Part shown: positions 1 to 7,215 of the stretch, one piece after another
How the letters are laid out: the number at the start of each line of letters is the position of its first letter
Position numbering within the stretch: position 1 is the stretch's first letter
Origin: CAWHHZ01 sp963829355
GTDB taxonomy: Bacteria; Acidobacteriota; Thermoanaerobaculia; Gp7-AA8; JAHWKK01
Direction: 5' to 3'
Assembly (NCBI GenBank): GCA_963829355.1
Contig: CAWHHZ010000032.1
Coordinates: 114,658 to 178,657 of the forward strand
DNA: 64,000 bases
Notes under the pieces: model-generated
The model's database searches: none
Told to the model about the DNA's origin: nothing
Seen by the model: the letters and a program-made list of their open reading frames with translations, nothing else
Made by a program: the position numbers and the translations under genes

Positions 1-1602
1 CGTCTCCAGTCCGAGAAGCTCCAGGTCCTTTGCCTGGAACACGAATGCGAGCGCTTCGGTGAACGCGGTGTTCGGGACGCCCTGCAGGAGTGTGTGATCG
101 ATCTTCTCCATCGATAGCACCTGCTCGACGTTGTGTCCGAGCTCGTGTACCGCGATGTTGTAGCCCTTGTAGTCCATCCCGCTCGGTCCGACGCGGGTAC
201 GGAGGTATGCCTTGTCGCCTCGCCGGCCGGCGCCGAAGGCATGTCCGGCTCCGCGGGCAGGATGCACTTCGACGTGGTCGGCGACGAAATGCGCCGTCTC
301 CTCGGTGAAGCCGAGCTTCCGGAGGATGTTCGGGATGTCAGCTTCGAACGCGGCAGGGGTCGGGTATTTCTTCGAAACGATCGCATCGAGCTCTTTTTCC
401 GTGTACTTGCCGGATGAGCGAAAACCGGAGTACCAGATGTCGAACGGCTCGAGCTCACGTCCGAGACGTGCCTCGATCAATGCCGCAATCTCTTTTCGAA
501 GAGGGGAGGTCATCACATCGGCGAAGATCTCGCGGACACGCTCCTCCGGGATCTCCCTGTCGGCGTTGAATCGACGCTCGATCAGGGTCGGGTTCGTCGG
601 GTGGTACGGATCGGCCATCCGGGCTGCCTTGAAGGTCTCCAGAAGCATCTCGTAGCGGGTGAAAGGCTCGGTGGCATTCGACGCCGGCGCGTCGAGAGGG
701 GGGAACTCGGAGGTGTCGTAATCGACCTCGTCGGATTTCGTCACGACATTGGAGTACGGTTTCCAGTCGAAGCGCGGGTCATCGATGACAGCCTGAGGAA
801 TCGTCTGTGTCACGATCCTCTCCATCACCTGACGAATCATTTTCTGTTTGGCGAGACCATCCGGATCGCCGTAGTTTGACTTGAGCTCGTCCCTCAGGTT
901 CCAGTGGGAGATCAACCGGAGACCGGGCTCGAACAGCCGGTTCCCTTCTTCGTCCAGGAGGTGATGCATCCAGATGTTGTATCCCGAGATGTATGCATCC
1001 GCCTTTGCCGCGGCCTGGGATGCAGCGAGGTTCACGTTTGCAGGGACGCGGGAGTCGAACTGCTCCGCCAGCCGCACTTCAGCCCACTTCGTTCGTGACC
1101 ACTCGTCTCCGTTCTCCAGCTTTTCCTCGAGGCTCGCCGCTGGGAAGTTGAGCAGGACGAGGAACGCGAGCTTGTTCTCGAAGAAGTCGTCGCTGAGGTG
1201 TGCCGACGGGTTGTAGCCCGCCATGATCTGATCGACCGGCAGAATCCGGCCGCGATCGAGATCGACGTTCATGCGCAGTTCCCGGACCAGCTCGAGGTAG
1301 AGGCCACCAATCTGTTCGAAGTACGACTCGAGGCGGTCGAACATCATGTTGCGCGTCGCGTCGTCATACGCGAAGTTCTCGCGGACGAACTCCTCGAAAA
1401 CCTCCGCATCACCATCCTCGGGGCGCCAGAGCGCCGAAATCTGTTCGAGCCCTCGCTCGAGCCGCGGCCGAATCGCCTCACCATGCTCGGCGACCAGTTC
1501 GGTCTCGAGTTGCTCGACCGTCCGGTCCATCCAGTCGAGATCGTGAGCTGCGACGGGCAGGGAAATGAGCAGTGCGAGGGTGAGCAGAGTGATCCTTTTC
1601 AT
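1..1602 (-). CDS. secreted zinc metallopeptidase, HExxH type (partial)
   Basis: The reading frame starts with an ATG at 1602 and runs off the left edge of the window, so the carboxy terminus is missing. The first 19 residues (MKRITLLTLALLISLPVAA) form a signal peptide, so the protein is exported. Near residue 486 it has HELGH followed by NVEQ, a gluzincin-like zinc site in which the two His bind zinc and the Glu is catalytic. The body is Glu/Arg/Leu-rich and helical. Overall layout (long helical amino-terminal part, late HELGH) resembles M3-like or M2-like oligopeptidases, but the family cannot be fixed because the part after the motif is missing. A GGAGG ribosome site lies just upstream (about 1610-1614 on the complementary strand). 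Function as a secreted peptidase is inferred from the motif and signal peptide. Confidence 0.72.
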   Translation of the reverse strand, partial: MKRITLLTLALLISLPVAAHDLDWMDRTVEQLETELVAEHGEAIRPRLERGLEQISALWRPEDGDAEVFEEFVRENFAYDDATRNMMFDRLESYFEQIGGLYLELVRELRMNVDLDRGRILPVDQIMAGYNPSAHLSDDFFENKLAFLVLLNFPAASLEEKLENGDEWSRTKWAEVRLAEQFDSRVPANVNLAASQAAAKADAYISGYNIWMHHLLDEEGNRLFEPGLRLISHWNLRDELKSNYGDPDGLAKQKMIRQVMERIVTQTIPQAVIDDPRFDWKPYSNVVTKSDEVDYDTSEFPPLDAPASNATEPFTRYEMLLETFKAARMADPYHPTNPTLIERRFNADREIPEERVREIFADVMTSPLRKEIAALIEARLGRELEPFDIWYSGFRSSGKYTEKELDAIVSKKYPTPAAFEADIPNILRKLGFTEETAHFVADHVEVHPARGAGHAFGAGRRGDKAYLRTRVGPSGMDYKGYNIAVHELGHNVEQVLSMEKIDHTLLQGVPNTAFTEALAFVFQAKDLELLGLET

Positions 1603-1659
1603 GTTGACCTCCGGAGGGCATTATAGTGGTGGACTTGCTGTCCGACGCGTCCGATGTCT

Positions 1660-1731
1660 GACTCGTCCGACCTGTCCGACTCGTCGGGCCTGTCAGACTC
1701 GTCGGACCTGTCAGACTGGTCGGACCATCAC
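1660..1731. repeat. 9-bp imperfect tandem repeat
   Basis: Eight imperfect copies of a 9-bp unit (GACTCGTCG / GACCTGTCA type) follow one another, with degenerate units upstream from about 1640. The array lies between the peptidase start and the vapC stop. Because 9 is a multiple of 3 it translates as a Ser-Asp-Leu repeat, but there is no sign of a real gene. Confidence 0.75.
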
Positions 1732-1746
1732 CAGAACGAGGGGGCG

Positions 1747-2133
1747 TCAGATCTGGATGAGAGGAATTCTGAGCTTTTTCGCAGCAGCCACCATCCGAGT
1801 ATCGTAGGCAGCGAGCCTGATCTCGATCCCCTGGTTCCGGAGGAAGACGAGGGTAGCCAGATGCATCGCATCGAGTGTTCGAACCGGAACAGGAAACGGC
1901 TCGGTGACTCGTCGGAGAATCTCACGCGAGAGCTCGGCGATGGCGATCGATTCTATGAGTTGCCGCGCCGCATCTCCGTGTGAAGTCTGTAGCCTTCTTC
2001 GATTGATTGAGCTCCAGAGCTCGTACTCGAGAAGTCGGCTGGAGACGATCTCCTGCTGCCAGAACTCCTCGGAAGGGTGCCTGTCCTCGGCGAACAGCTC
2101 CGCCAGGGCAACCGAGGTGTCGAGGTAGATCAC
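1747..2133 (-). CDS. vapC: PIN-domain toxin ribonuclease (VapC-like)
   Basis: This 128-residue protein has the PIN fold of VapC toxins, which cut specific RNAs with Mg2+ held by a cluster of acidic residues. Visible landmarks are the amino-terminal YLDTS with the first Asp, LLEYELW in the middle with the conserved Glu, and a late LDAMHLATL segment with the third Asp. It starts at a GTG overlapping the stop of the upstream antitoxin gene (GTGA at 2130-2133), which indicates translational coupling in one operon. The antitoxin is expected to neutralise it and repress the operon. Length is normal for VapC. Confidence 0.88.
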   Translation of the reverse strand: MIYLDTSVALAELFAEDRHPSEEFWQQEIVSSRLLEYELWSSINRRRLQTSHGDAARQLIESIAIAELSREILRRVTEPFPVPVRTLDAMHLATLVFLRNQGIEIRLAAYDTRMVAAAKKLRIPLIQI

Positions 2134-2417
2134 CGATCCTCTCTCTGATCGGAAAGATCGCCGAGAAGCTCCTCGAGAGTCGCGATAGGATTCCGGGCAC
2201 TCTTCTGGCGTTTAATCGCCGGGGGAGTCAGCCAACCCTTTCGTACGGCTTCTGCCAGAATTGCGTCGTTCACGAATTCGGTTCGGCCCGTCTTCGGTGC
2301 GCTGATCTCCGCGACAACCCGATCCCTGTCGGTCACGAGAACGGTTTCACCTTGCGAGGCGATCCGGATGTACTCGCTCAGCTTGTTCTTGAGGACTTTG
2401 ATGCCTACGCTTCGCAT
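2130..2417 (-). CDS. vapB: VapB/Phd-type antitoxin
   Basis: This 95-residue protein begins MRSVGIKVLKNKLSEYIRIA, the typical start of Phd/YefM-like antitoxins, followed by GETVLVTDRDRVVAEI, which matches the DNA-binding half of that fold. The carboxy-terminal part (LTPPAIKR and an acidic tail) would wrap the toxin. It is the first gene of the pair with the PIN toxin and overlaps it by 4 bp. A TTG three codons upstream (2426) is an alternative start. It probably autoregulates the operon, as is usual for the family, but I see no clear operator upstream. Confidence 0.85.
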   Translation of the reverse strand: MRSVGIKVLKNKLSEYIRIASQGETVLVTDRDRVVAEISAPKTGRTEFVNDAILAEAVRKGWLTPPAIKRQKSARNPIATLEELLGDLSDQREDR

Positions 2418-2426
2418 GACTCTCAA

Positions 2427-2679
2427 TGTGGCGCCCGGTAGCTACCTTGTCAAGGTTCTCACGATTCAGCCCCAATGGCCCGAACCCGGCGGTAGGGAGA
2501 GCCTCCCGGCGAGCCGAGATCGCGCCAGCGGCTCGCCCCCGGTGGAGGATCACTCGCCGCTCGCCTCTCGCCGCTCCTTCCTCACTCGCTTCTCGTCTCT
2601 CGCCCCTCGCCTCTCGCCCCCGCCACAGCTAGAGTTCGGGCCAGTCCTCCGTACCGCCGCTCCGCGATAGAATACCGCC
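2427..2679. other. intergenic region, no gene seen
   Basis: Divergent spacer between the vapBC pair (leftwards) and the small gene at 2680 (rightwards). It contains a CT-rich stretch (CTCGCCTCTCGCC-like, about 2545-2622). Both promoters must lie here, but I could not pick convincing -35/-10 boxes. Confidence 0.5.
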
Positions 2680-2883
2680 ATGGATATCTGGGTACGGAAG
2701 TGCCGCTCCTTCGAAGAAGAACAGGAGGCAGACCGGGAGTTCTGGCGGCAGCTCACCCCGAGTCAGCGGATTGCCATCGTTGAGGATCTTCGCCAGCAGG
2801 AGCTCAGAAGAAGGGGAGAGAGTGAGCAAAGACTTCGAAGAGTTGCTCGAGTTGTTAAAGCTCGAAGGAGAATCCAACAGTGA
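2680..2883 (+). CDS. small charged hypothetical protein
   Basis: A 67-residue protein beginning MDIWVRKCRSFEEEQEADR, very rich in Glu, Arg and Gln and predicted helical throughout. It contains WRQLTPSQRIAIVEDLRQQ. It overlaps the following cupin gene (GTGA at 2880-2883), so the two are probably cotranslated. I do not recognise a family. Small proteins starting with this kind of 'W-R-ploop-lacking' helical segment often accompany small partner genes, but no function can be assigned. Confidence 0.6.
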   Translation: MDIWVRKCRSFEEEQEADREFWRQLTPSQRIAIVEDLRQQELRRRGESEQRLRRVARVVKARRRIQQ

Positions 2884-3254
2884 CGAATAATCTCCCCACG
2901 GCGATCAATCTTGCCGAAAAACTCTCGAGGTTCAGCGAGCACTGGTCCCCGAAGATCGTCGGAGAGCTCAACGGTCAGCACGTAAAGCTCGCGAAGCTTC
3001 TCGGCGAGTTCGACTGGCACCATCACGAGAATGAGGACGAGCTTTTCATGGTCGTGAAGGGACATCTCACAATCCGTCTGCGGGATCGGAGCATCGAGCT
3101 CGACGAGGGTGAGCTCTTCATCGTCCCGCGGGGCGTGGAGCACCAGCCTTACGCCGCAGAAGAGGTCCACGTCCTGCTGTTCGAGCCCGTATCGACACTG
3201 AACACGGGCAACGTGCGGACCGAGAAGACGGTGGAGACGCTGGAGTGGCTGTAG
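2880..3254 (+). CDS. cupin domain protein
   Basis: A 124-residue single-domain cupin. Cupin motif 1 is visible as FDWHHHENEDELFMVVKG, with the His cluster and Glu that bind a metal, and motif 2 as LFIVPRGVEHQPYA with the second His. Proteins of this size are often annotated as mannose-6-phosphate isomerase-like cupins, but the substrate is unknown. The start is a GTG that overlaps the stop of the small upstream gene, which indicates an operon. Expected cytoplasmic. Confidence 0.85.
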   Translation: MTNNLPTAINLAEKLSRFSEHWSPKIVGELNGQHVKLAKLLGEFDWHHHENEDELFMVVKGHLTIRLRDRSIELDEGELFIVPRGVEHQPYAAEEVHVLLFEPVSTLNTGNVRTEKTVETLEWL

Positions 3255-3271
3255 GAAGATGACGTCTGGCT

Positions 3272-3290
3272 TTCATGATACCATCATGAA
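3272..3290. promoter_or_regulatory. perfect inverted repeat, likely toxin-antitoxin operator
   Basis: TTCATGAT-ACC-ATCATGAA is a perfect 8-bp inverted repeat with a 3-bp spacer that ends one base before the GTG start of the antitoxin gene at 3291. Antitoxins of this kind usually bind such palindromes to repress their own operon, so this is the probable operator. Its position would block ribosome or polymerase access. The ATG inside it is followed at once by a stop codon and cannot be the gene start. Confidence 0.75.
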
Positions 3291-3533
3291 GTGAAGAAGA
3301 AGTTCAGCACGATTCTCGATGAAACGATCGTCCGCAGGACCAAAATCGAGGCTCTGCGACAGGACAAGCAGATCGGTGAAGTGATCGGTGAGGCGCTGGA
3401 ATCGTATCTGGCTGAGAAGGGTAGCCCCAGGGGCCCGGGCGGGGTTGTCGCGAGCTCCTGGGGAGTCCTGTCGTTGGATCTCGAGCGAGTAAGCGAGATT
3501 CTAAATGAGGAGTCGTATCCTGAGGATCTCTGA
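3291..3533 (+). CDS. ribbon-helix-helix-like antitoxin
   Basis: An 80-residue protein starting at GTG. The amino terminus (KKKFSTILDETIVRRTKIEA, then QIGEVIGEALESYL) matches the strand-helix-helix pattern of CopG/RHH DNA-binding antitoxins. The carboxy-terminal half (SWGVLSLDLERVSEILNEES) resembles toxin-binding tails. It overlaps the PIN gene by 29 bp, so the two form one operon. The perfect palindrome right before the start is the probable autoregulatory site. Confidence 0.8.
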   Translation: MKKKFSTILDETIVRRTKIEALRQDKQIGEVIGEALESYLAEKGSPRGPGGVVASSWGVLSLDLERVSEILNEESYPEDL

Positions 3534-4023
3534 AGTTGTCGCGGGCTCGAAGATCTTTGTGGATGCCACGATTTTCATCTACCACTTCACCGGGCTGTCG
3601 CACCAGTGCCGCGGCTTTCTCGAACGATGCGAACGAGGGGAGATCGCGGGCGTGACGTCGACGACGGTCCTCGCGGAGACCTCGCACCGGCTGATGATGA
3701 TCGAGGCGGTTGCGCGAGGGCTGGTCGAACCAGGGAACGTCGCCTCGAAACTGCGATCGAAGCGGGCGATCGTGCGGAAGCTGAATGTCTATCAGGAGCA
3801 GCTCGACCGGATTCCCCTGATGGGGATCGCCGTCCACTCTGTCGATGTCCCGGCGTTCGACCGTTCGCGCCACGGCCGGGCGAAGTACGGGCTTCTCACC
3901 AACGACTCGCTGGTCCTCGCATCCGCCGAGAATGCCGGAGTCGACGGGATCGCGACGGCAGATCGCGATTTCATCCGTATTCGAGAAGTCGAGATCTACG
4001 CACCTTCGGATCTCAAGCGGTAA
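3505..4023 (+). CDS. PIN-domain toxin ribonuclease (VapC-like)
   Basis: A 172-residue PIN protein, longer than usual for VapC. It shows FVDATIFIYHF with the first catalytic Asp, TTVLAETSHRLM with the conserved Glu, and LLTNDSLVLASAENAGVDGI and TADRDF with the later Asp residues. All four acidic positions expected of an active PIN nuclease appear present. It starts inside the antitoxin gene in another frame, which suggests coupled translation. An alternative start is the GTG or ATG a few codons downstream, because the first 15 residues precede the PIN core. Confidence 0.85.
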   Translation: MRSRILRISEVVAGSKIFVDATIFIYHFTGLSHQCRGFLERCERGEIAGVTSTTVLAETSHRLMMIEAVARGLVEPGNVASKLRSKRAIVRKLNVYQEQLDRIPLMGIAVHSVDVPAFDRSRHGRAKYGLLTNDSLVLASAENAGVDGIATADRDFIRIREVEIYAPSDLKR

Positions 4024-4091
4024 TTGATCGCAACGGAGTCGTCAGTAGCACGTGCCGCGTGTGCTTTGCAGGGGACTTCGAAACAGGTCAC

Positions 4092-6281
4092 CTATCGCCG
4101 CGACACAGCCCGCAGCCGAGTGGGAGCAAAGCGAATGAAGCTGCGAGTGGCAGAACTGTACGGTTGCTCGTACAGAGTCTCCTCCAGGATGACCGCTGTT
4201 CCGTCGGGTACGAGGTTGGCGCCCCCGCAGCTGTTGCGGAATAGATAGTGAGGCTCGTGGGGGAAGGGCGTGACGAGCTGGCCGGCTGCGTCGACGACGA
4301 TCCGGTAGATGTGAGACAAGGCGTCGCAGCCTTCCTCATCAGCCGCAATCCAGCTCAGCATCCACCCGCTCCTCCTGCGAGTCACGGCCAGATCGCTGTC
4401 GAAACCACCTCCGAGTGAGACGACCGTGCCGCCGCCGTCTCCAGACACAATCTGGCCCTCCGAATCCAGGACGACCGTTCGAATATGATCGTTGCCATTG
4501 ATCCAGGCGATGAGCAGCCGGCCGTCGTGTGCTGCCATGAGAGGGCGCTGCGGGTTCACCACAGGCGGGATGACGGGCAGACGCGGTACCGTCGTTTCGA
4601 GCCGCGCGTTGAGTACTTCGACGGCAAATCCCTCCCAGGCCAGGCCGAGGAAAAAATTCGGGCCGACCGAGACGATGTCACGGATTGGCGGGAAGTACTG
4701 ATCGAATTTTCTCTCGGCGACCGGCTCCATGTCATCGTCGAGCAGAACCAGATTGTCTATCGTCACCCCCCACGGCCGGGATGTGTAATACAGAAGCAAC
4801 CCAGACTCTCCGGCTGCAGCACCCTCCACCGTGAAGTCCTCCTCGAGTGCCAGCTCATCGATCGACATCGACAGTCGATCGTCAGATGTCCGCCGGAGGG
4901 TCACGATGGCGACCTTACCTGGATCACTCTCGAGTGGTGAGATTACGTACGTCGTGTCGTTCCAGGTGGCCACGGCGACCCGGTGCGGCAGTAGGTTCTG
5001 GTTCGCTCGAGCATTCAGCGCGTCAACGAGCGGCAGATGGAGGATCGGCATCCCGGCGCGGTTTACGACGGTCGCCATCAGAGTTCCTTCGAGACCATAG
5101 ACGACGAGCCAGTCGTGTCCCCACTCGATCATTTCCAGAAGGATCGCGTTGGCGGCGCGCTGCGACAGCTGATGCTCCTCCACAAGTGAATCACCTTCAA
5201 TCCGGGCCAGAGCGTATGGCTTAGGCCACTTGTGCGTTCCGTTTGCCTCGAACTCCGTGAAGGCTACAAACCAGGTGGTGTGCGACCGGTAGAGAATGTC
5301 GGCGACTAGTGTTTTATCGAGGACGACTGGAGACGCGTCGAGCTGTCGTCCATCCGCAGAGAGTCGATCGAGGTAGGTAATCCCTTCGTAGCCATCCGTA
5401 CACGCCAGCAGCCACTGATGGCCGACCCACTCCATCGCGAGACTGGTGCATGGCGCCTCCAGGTTGATCTCGCGCTGGTGGAGAACCTCGAGCATGCTGG
5501 ACAAGGAGACGAAGTCGATTGTTCCTGACGAGGCCGCAGTCCGCCGGAGCAGTGTGACCTGCTCACCGTTCCAGAACGCATCGATCAAATCGTCGCGTGG
5601 GGCGACTTCGAGGCGTGGAAGCAGTTGAGAACCCTCGAGCTCATAGAGCATGACGCCGGAGGCGGTGCGTATGACTGCGATGATGCCGGAGGTCGTCTGA
5701 ACGAGCTGACTCAGCGTAGCTCCTTCGACGGGCTCGATCGTGTCAATCAGTATTTCTAGGCTCGTCGTGAGCCGTATCCCTTCCACCCTCTGTGGGGTAT
5801 AGCTCACAGGGGACCACAGCACGACCCACCCCTCCTCCGTTGCCTCGGTTGCTCCCACTCTCCCGGCAGTCTCGAGCGGACCACCGACTACATGGCCCCT
5901 GGCGTCGAGCAGTGTGAGGTCGATCAAGTCAGTTCCCCAATGCCCGGTGACGAGCAACACCTCGCGTCCGTTGGTCGCCGCGGTGACCTCTGAGGTCAAA
6001 CCGATCGAGGCTACGAATACCCGCGACGGAGTGAGCGGCTCACCATCGAGACTGAACGGGCGGACCCACACCTCGTAGCTATCCCATTTCGTGGGGCCGG
6101 TAAGAGTCAGGAAGACCGCCATCATCGAGTCATCGAGCTCGAGGAGATCTACTTGAATGATGTCGTCGACACCCTGCCCCAGCGGAGCAGGATCGACCGG
6201 AGCCTTCAAGGGAAGGGCTGCGGTCAGCGGAAGTGCGGAGAGCACTGTTGCAAACGTAAGGAGTTTCCAAAATCGCATCAA
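4092..6281 (-). CDS. large secreted protein, probable beta-propeller
   Basis: A 729-residue protein with an amino-terminal signal peptide (MMRFWKLLTFATVLSALPLTA). The rest is a chain of short beta-strand-rich segments with repeated Trp-containing motifs such as GHWGTD, WVVLW, WLLACTDG, WLVVYG and WMLSWIA, spaced about 60 residues apart. That pattern fits a secreted or periplasmic beta-propeller of the type common in this bacterial group. No catalytic motif is visible and I cannot name a substrate. It is a single gene with no clear operon partners. Confidence 0.7.
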   Translation of the reverse strand: MMRFWKLLTFATVLSALPLTAALPLKAPVDPAPLGQGVDDIIQVDLLELDDSMMAVFLTLTGPTKWDSYEVWVRPFSLDGEPLTPSRVFVASIGLTSEVTAATNGREVLLVTGHWGTDLIDLTLLDARGHVVGGPLETAGRVGATEATEEGWVVLWSPVSYTPQRVEGIRLTTSLEILIDTIEPVEGATLSQLVQTTSGIIAVIRTASGVMLYELEGSQLLPRLEVAPRDDLIDAFWNGEQVTLLRRTAASSGTIDFVSLSSMLEVLHQREINLEAPCTSLAMEWVGHQWLLACTDGYEGITYLDRLSADGRQLDASPVVLDKTLVADILYRSHTTWFVAFTEFEANGTHKWPKPYALARIEGDSLVEEHQLSQRAANAILLEMIEWGHDWLVVYGLEGTLMATVVNRAGMPILHLPLVDALNARANQNLLPHRVAVATWNDTTYVISPLESDPGKVAIVTLRRTSDDRLSMSIDELALEEDFTVEGAAAGESGLLLYYTSRPWGVTIDNLVLLDDDMEPVAERKFDQYFPPIRDIVSVGPNFFLGLAWEGFAVEVLNARLETTVPRLPVIPPVVNPQRPLMAAHDGRLLIAWINGNDHIRTVVLDSEGQIVSGDGGGTVVSLGGGFDSDLAVTRRRSGWMLSWIAADEEGCDALSHIYRIVVDAAGQLVTPFPHEPHYLFRNSCGGANLVPDGTAVILEETLYEQPYSSATRSFIRFAPTRLRAVSRR

Positions 6282-6423
6282 CTGCTGATACGTTAGTCGC
6301 GCTATTCTCGTCTAGCGAGTGAATGACAATAGCGAATGCGAACATGCTCACGGAGATCCCTCCCCTGGCTCGGGGGCTGGCCGGACCGAGCTGCGGTCAA
6401 AGGAACGTTCTGCGGTGGGTAAG

Positions 6424-6908
6424 TCAGAGCAGCGAAGAGGCCCAGGAGTCGCTGGCGGGCCGTTCGAAAGCCTGTCGGTAGGTGGCGAGATGGTCGAGAG
6501 AGGTGTCGAAGACCGGGCTGTCTTTGCTGATCTCTTTTGCCTGCGCGGCTTTACGGAACCCGGGCGCTCGATGCCGCGGATCTCTCCCGCCTTGTCGCGA
6601 TACCAGATCTTGCCGGAGCTGAGCATGTCGATCTCGAGATGTTCTCCCAGGGCGCGGACGAACCTGAAAAGAGAGTCGATCGAACAGCCGCCGGGGGCGA
6701 CGCTCTCGTCGGCGGCGATCACGAGAAATTGATCGTCCCGGATTTCGTGTGAGGCAGGAACCGGCGCGCCATGCGCGGTCCATTGCGAAAGAAAGTTCGG
6801 CACCTCAGTGTCGATGATCTCGCGCTCGTCCGCCGTCAGCGGCCGATTCGCGGCGAAGATCCACGCTTTCGATTTGTCGGGGAGGGCTTTGAATTCAGTG
6901 TAGGGCAT
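6424..6908 (-). CDS. small ABC-ATPase-like hypothetical protein, frameshifted
   Basis: True start is the ATG at 6908 (MPYTEFKALPDKSKAWIF), preceded by an AGGAG ribosome site; the same frame stays open upstream only because it reads through a 7-bp repeat array. The protein contains REIIDTEVPNFLSQW and DDQFLVIAADES, features of a small protein sometimes labelled 'ABC transporter ATPase' although it has no Walker motifs. Around 6550 the frame shifts by one base: after EIRGIERPG the protein continues in another frame as FRKAAQAKEISKDSPVFDTS and ends at 6424 with WASSLL. The joined protein is about 160 residues. The shift is probably a sequence error but could be a real mutation. Confidence 0.65.
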
Positions 6909-6920
6909 GGTGGCTCCTGG

Positions 6921-7004
6921 AACGATGAAGGATGAACGATGAACGATGAACGATGAACGATGAACGATGAACGATGAACGATGAACGATGAACGATGAAA
7001 GATG
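6921..7004. repeat. 7-bp tandem array, AACGATG x12
   Basis: Twelve consecutive 7-bp units (AACGATG, with AAGGATG and AAAGATG variants). The array begins 12 bp upstream of the start codon of the leftward gene at 6908, so on that strand it lies in the 5' leader. Four inverted units occur at 7180-7207 on the other side of a dispersed palindromic repeat. Confidence 0.95.
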
Positions 7005-7019
7005 GGTCTTGTGGTGAGC

Positions 7020-7165
7020 CGACGTCATCCTGAGCCGCCGGATCCCGCGAAGCGGGAGGAGGACGGTCGAAGGATCGCGTACGGCCCGACTGTCAGGACG
7101 GAAAGAACGCGACAGTCAGGACGGACGCGATCCTTCCCCCGCGGAGCGGGGTCAGGATGACAGGC
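7020..7165. repeat. dispersed palindromic repeat (type 1)
   Basis: Begins with GTCATCCTGAGCCGCCGGAT and ends with the inverse GTCAGGATGACA; GGATCCCGCGAAGCGGGAGG forms an inner hairpin. The same element recurs at about 26.5, 27.4, 28.5, 34.1 and 36.7 kb in both orientations. Confidence 0.9.
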
Positions 7166-7179
7166 CCTTTTCATCATTT

Positions 7180-7207
7180 CATCGTTCATCGTTCATCGTT
7201 CATCGTT
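7180..7207. repeat. 7-bp tandem array, CATCGTT x4 (inverse of 6921 array)
   Basis: Four units of CATCGTT, the reverse complement of AACGATG, ending 9 bp before the kgd stop codon. Together with the array at 6921-7004 it brackets the palindromic repeat in inverted orientation. Confidence 0.95.
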
Positions 7208-7215
7208 CGTCTTCT

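Noticed and set aside
1654..1983. Open frame with a Ser-Asp-Leu repeat protein
   Set aside because: Nonamer DNA repeat plus the complement of the vapC gene; no ribosome site and no protein-like sequence outside the repeat.
6921..7004. Possible CRISPR array
   Set aside because: Units are 7 bp with no spacers, and there are no cas genes in the window.
6909..7028. Amino-terminal extension with FIVHRSS repeats on the gene at 6908
   Set aside because: It is only the 7-bp array read in frame; the real start has a ribosome site and family match at 6908.
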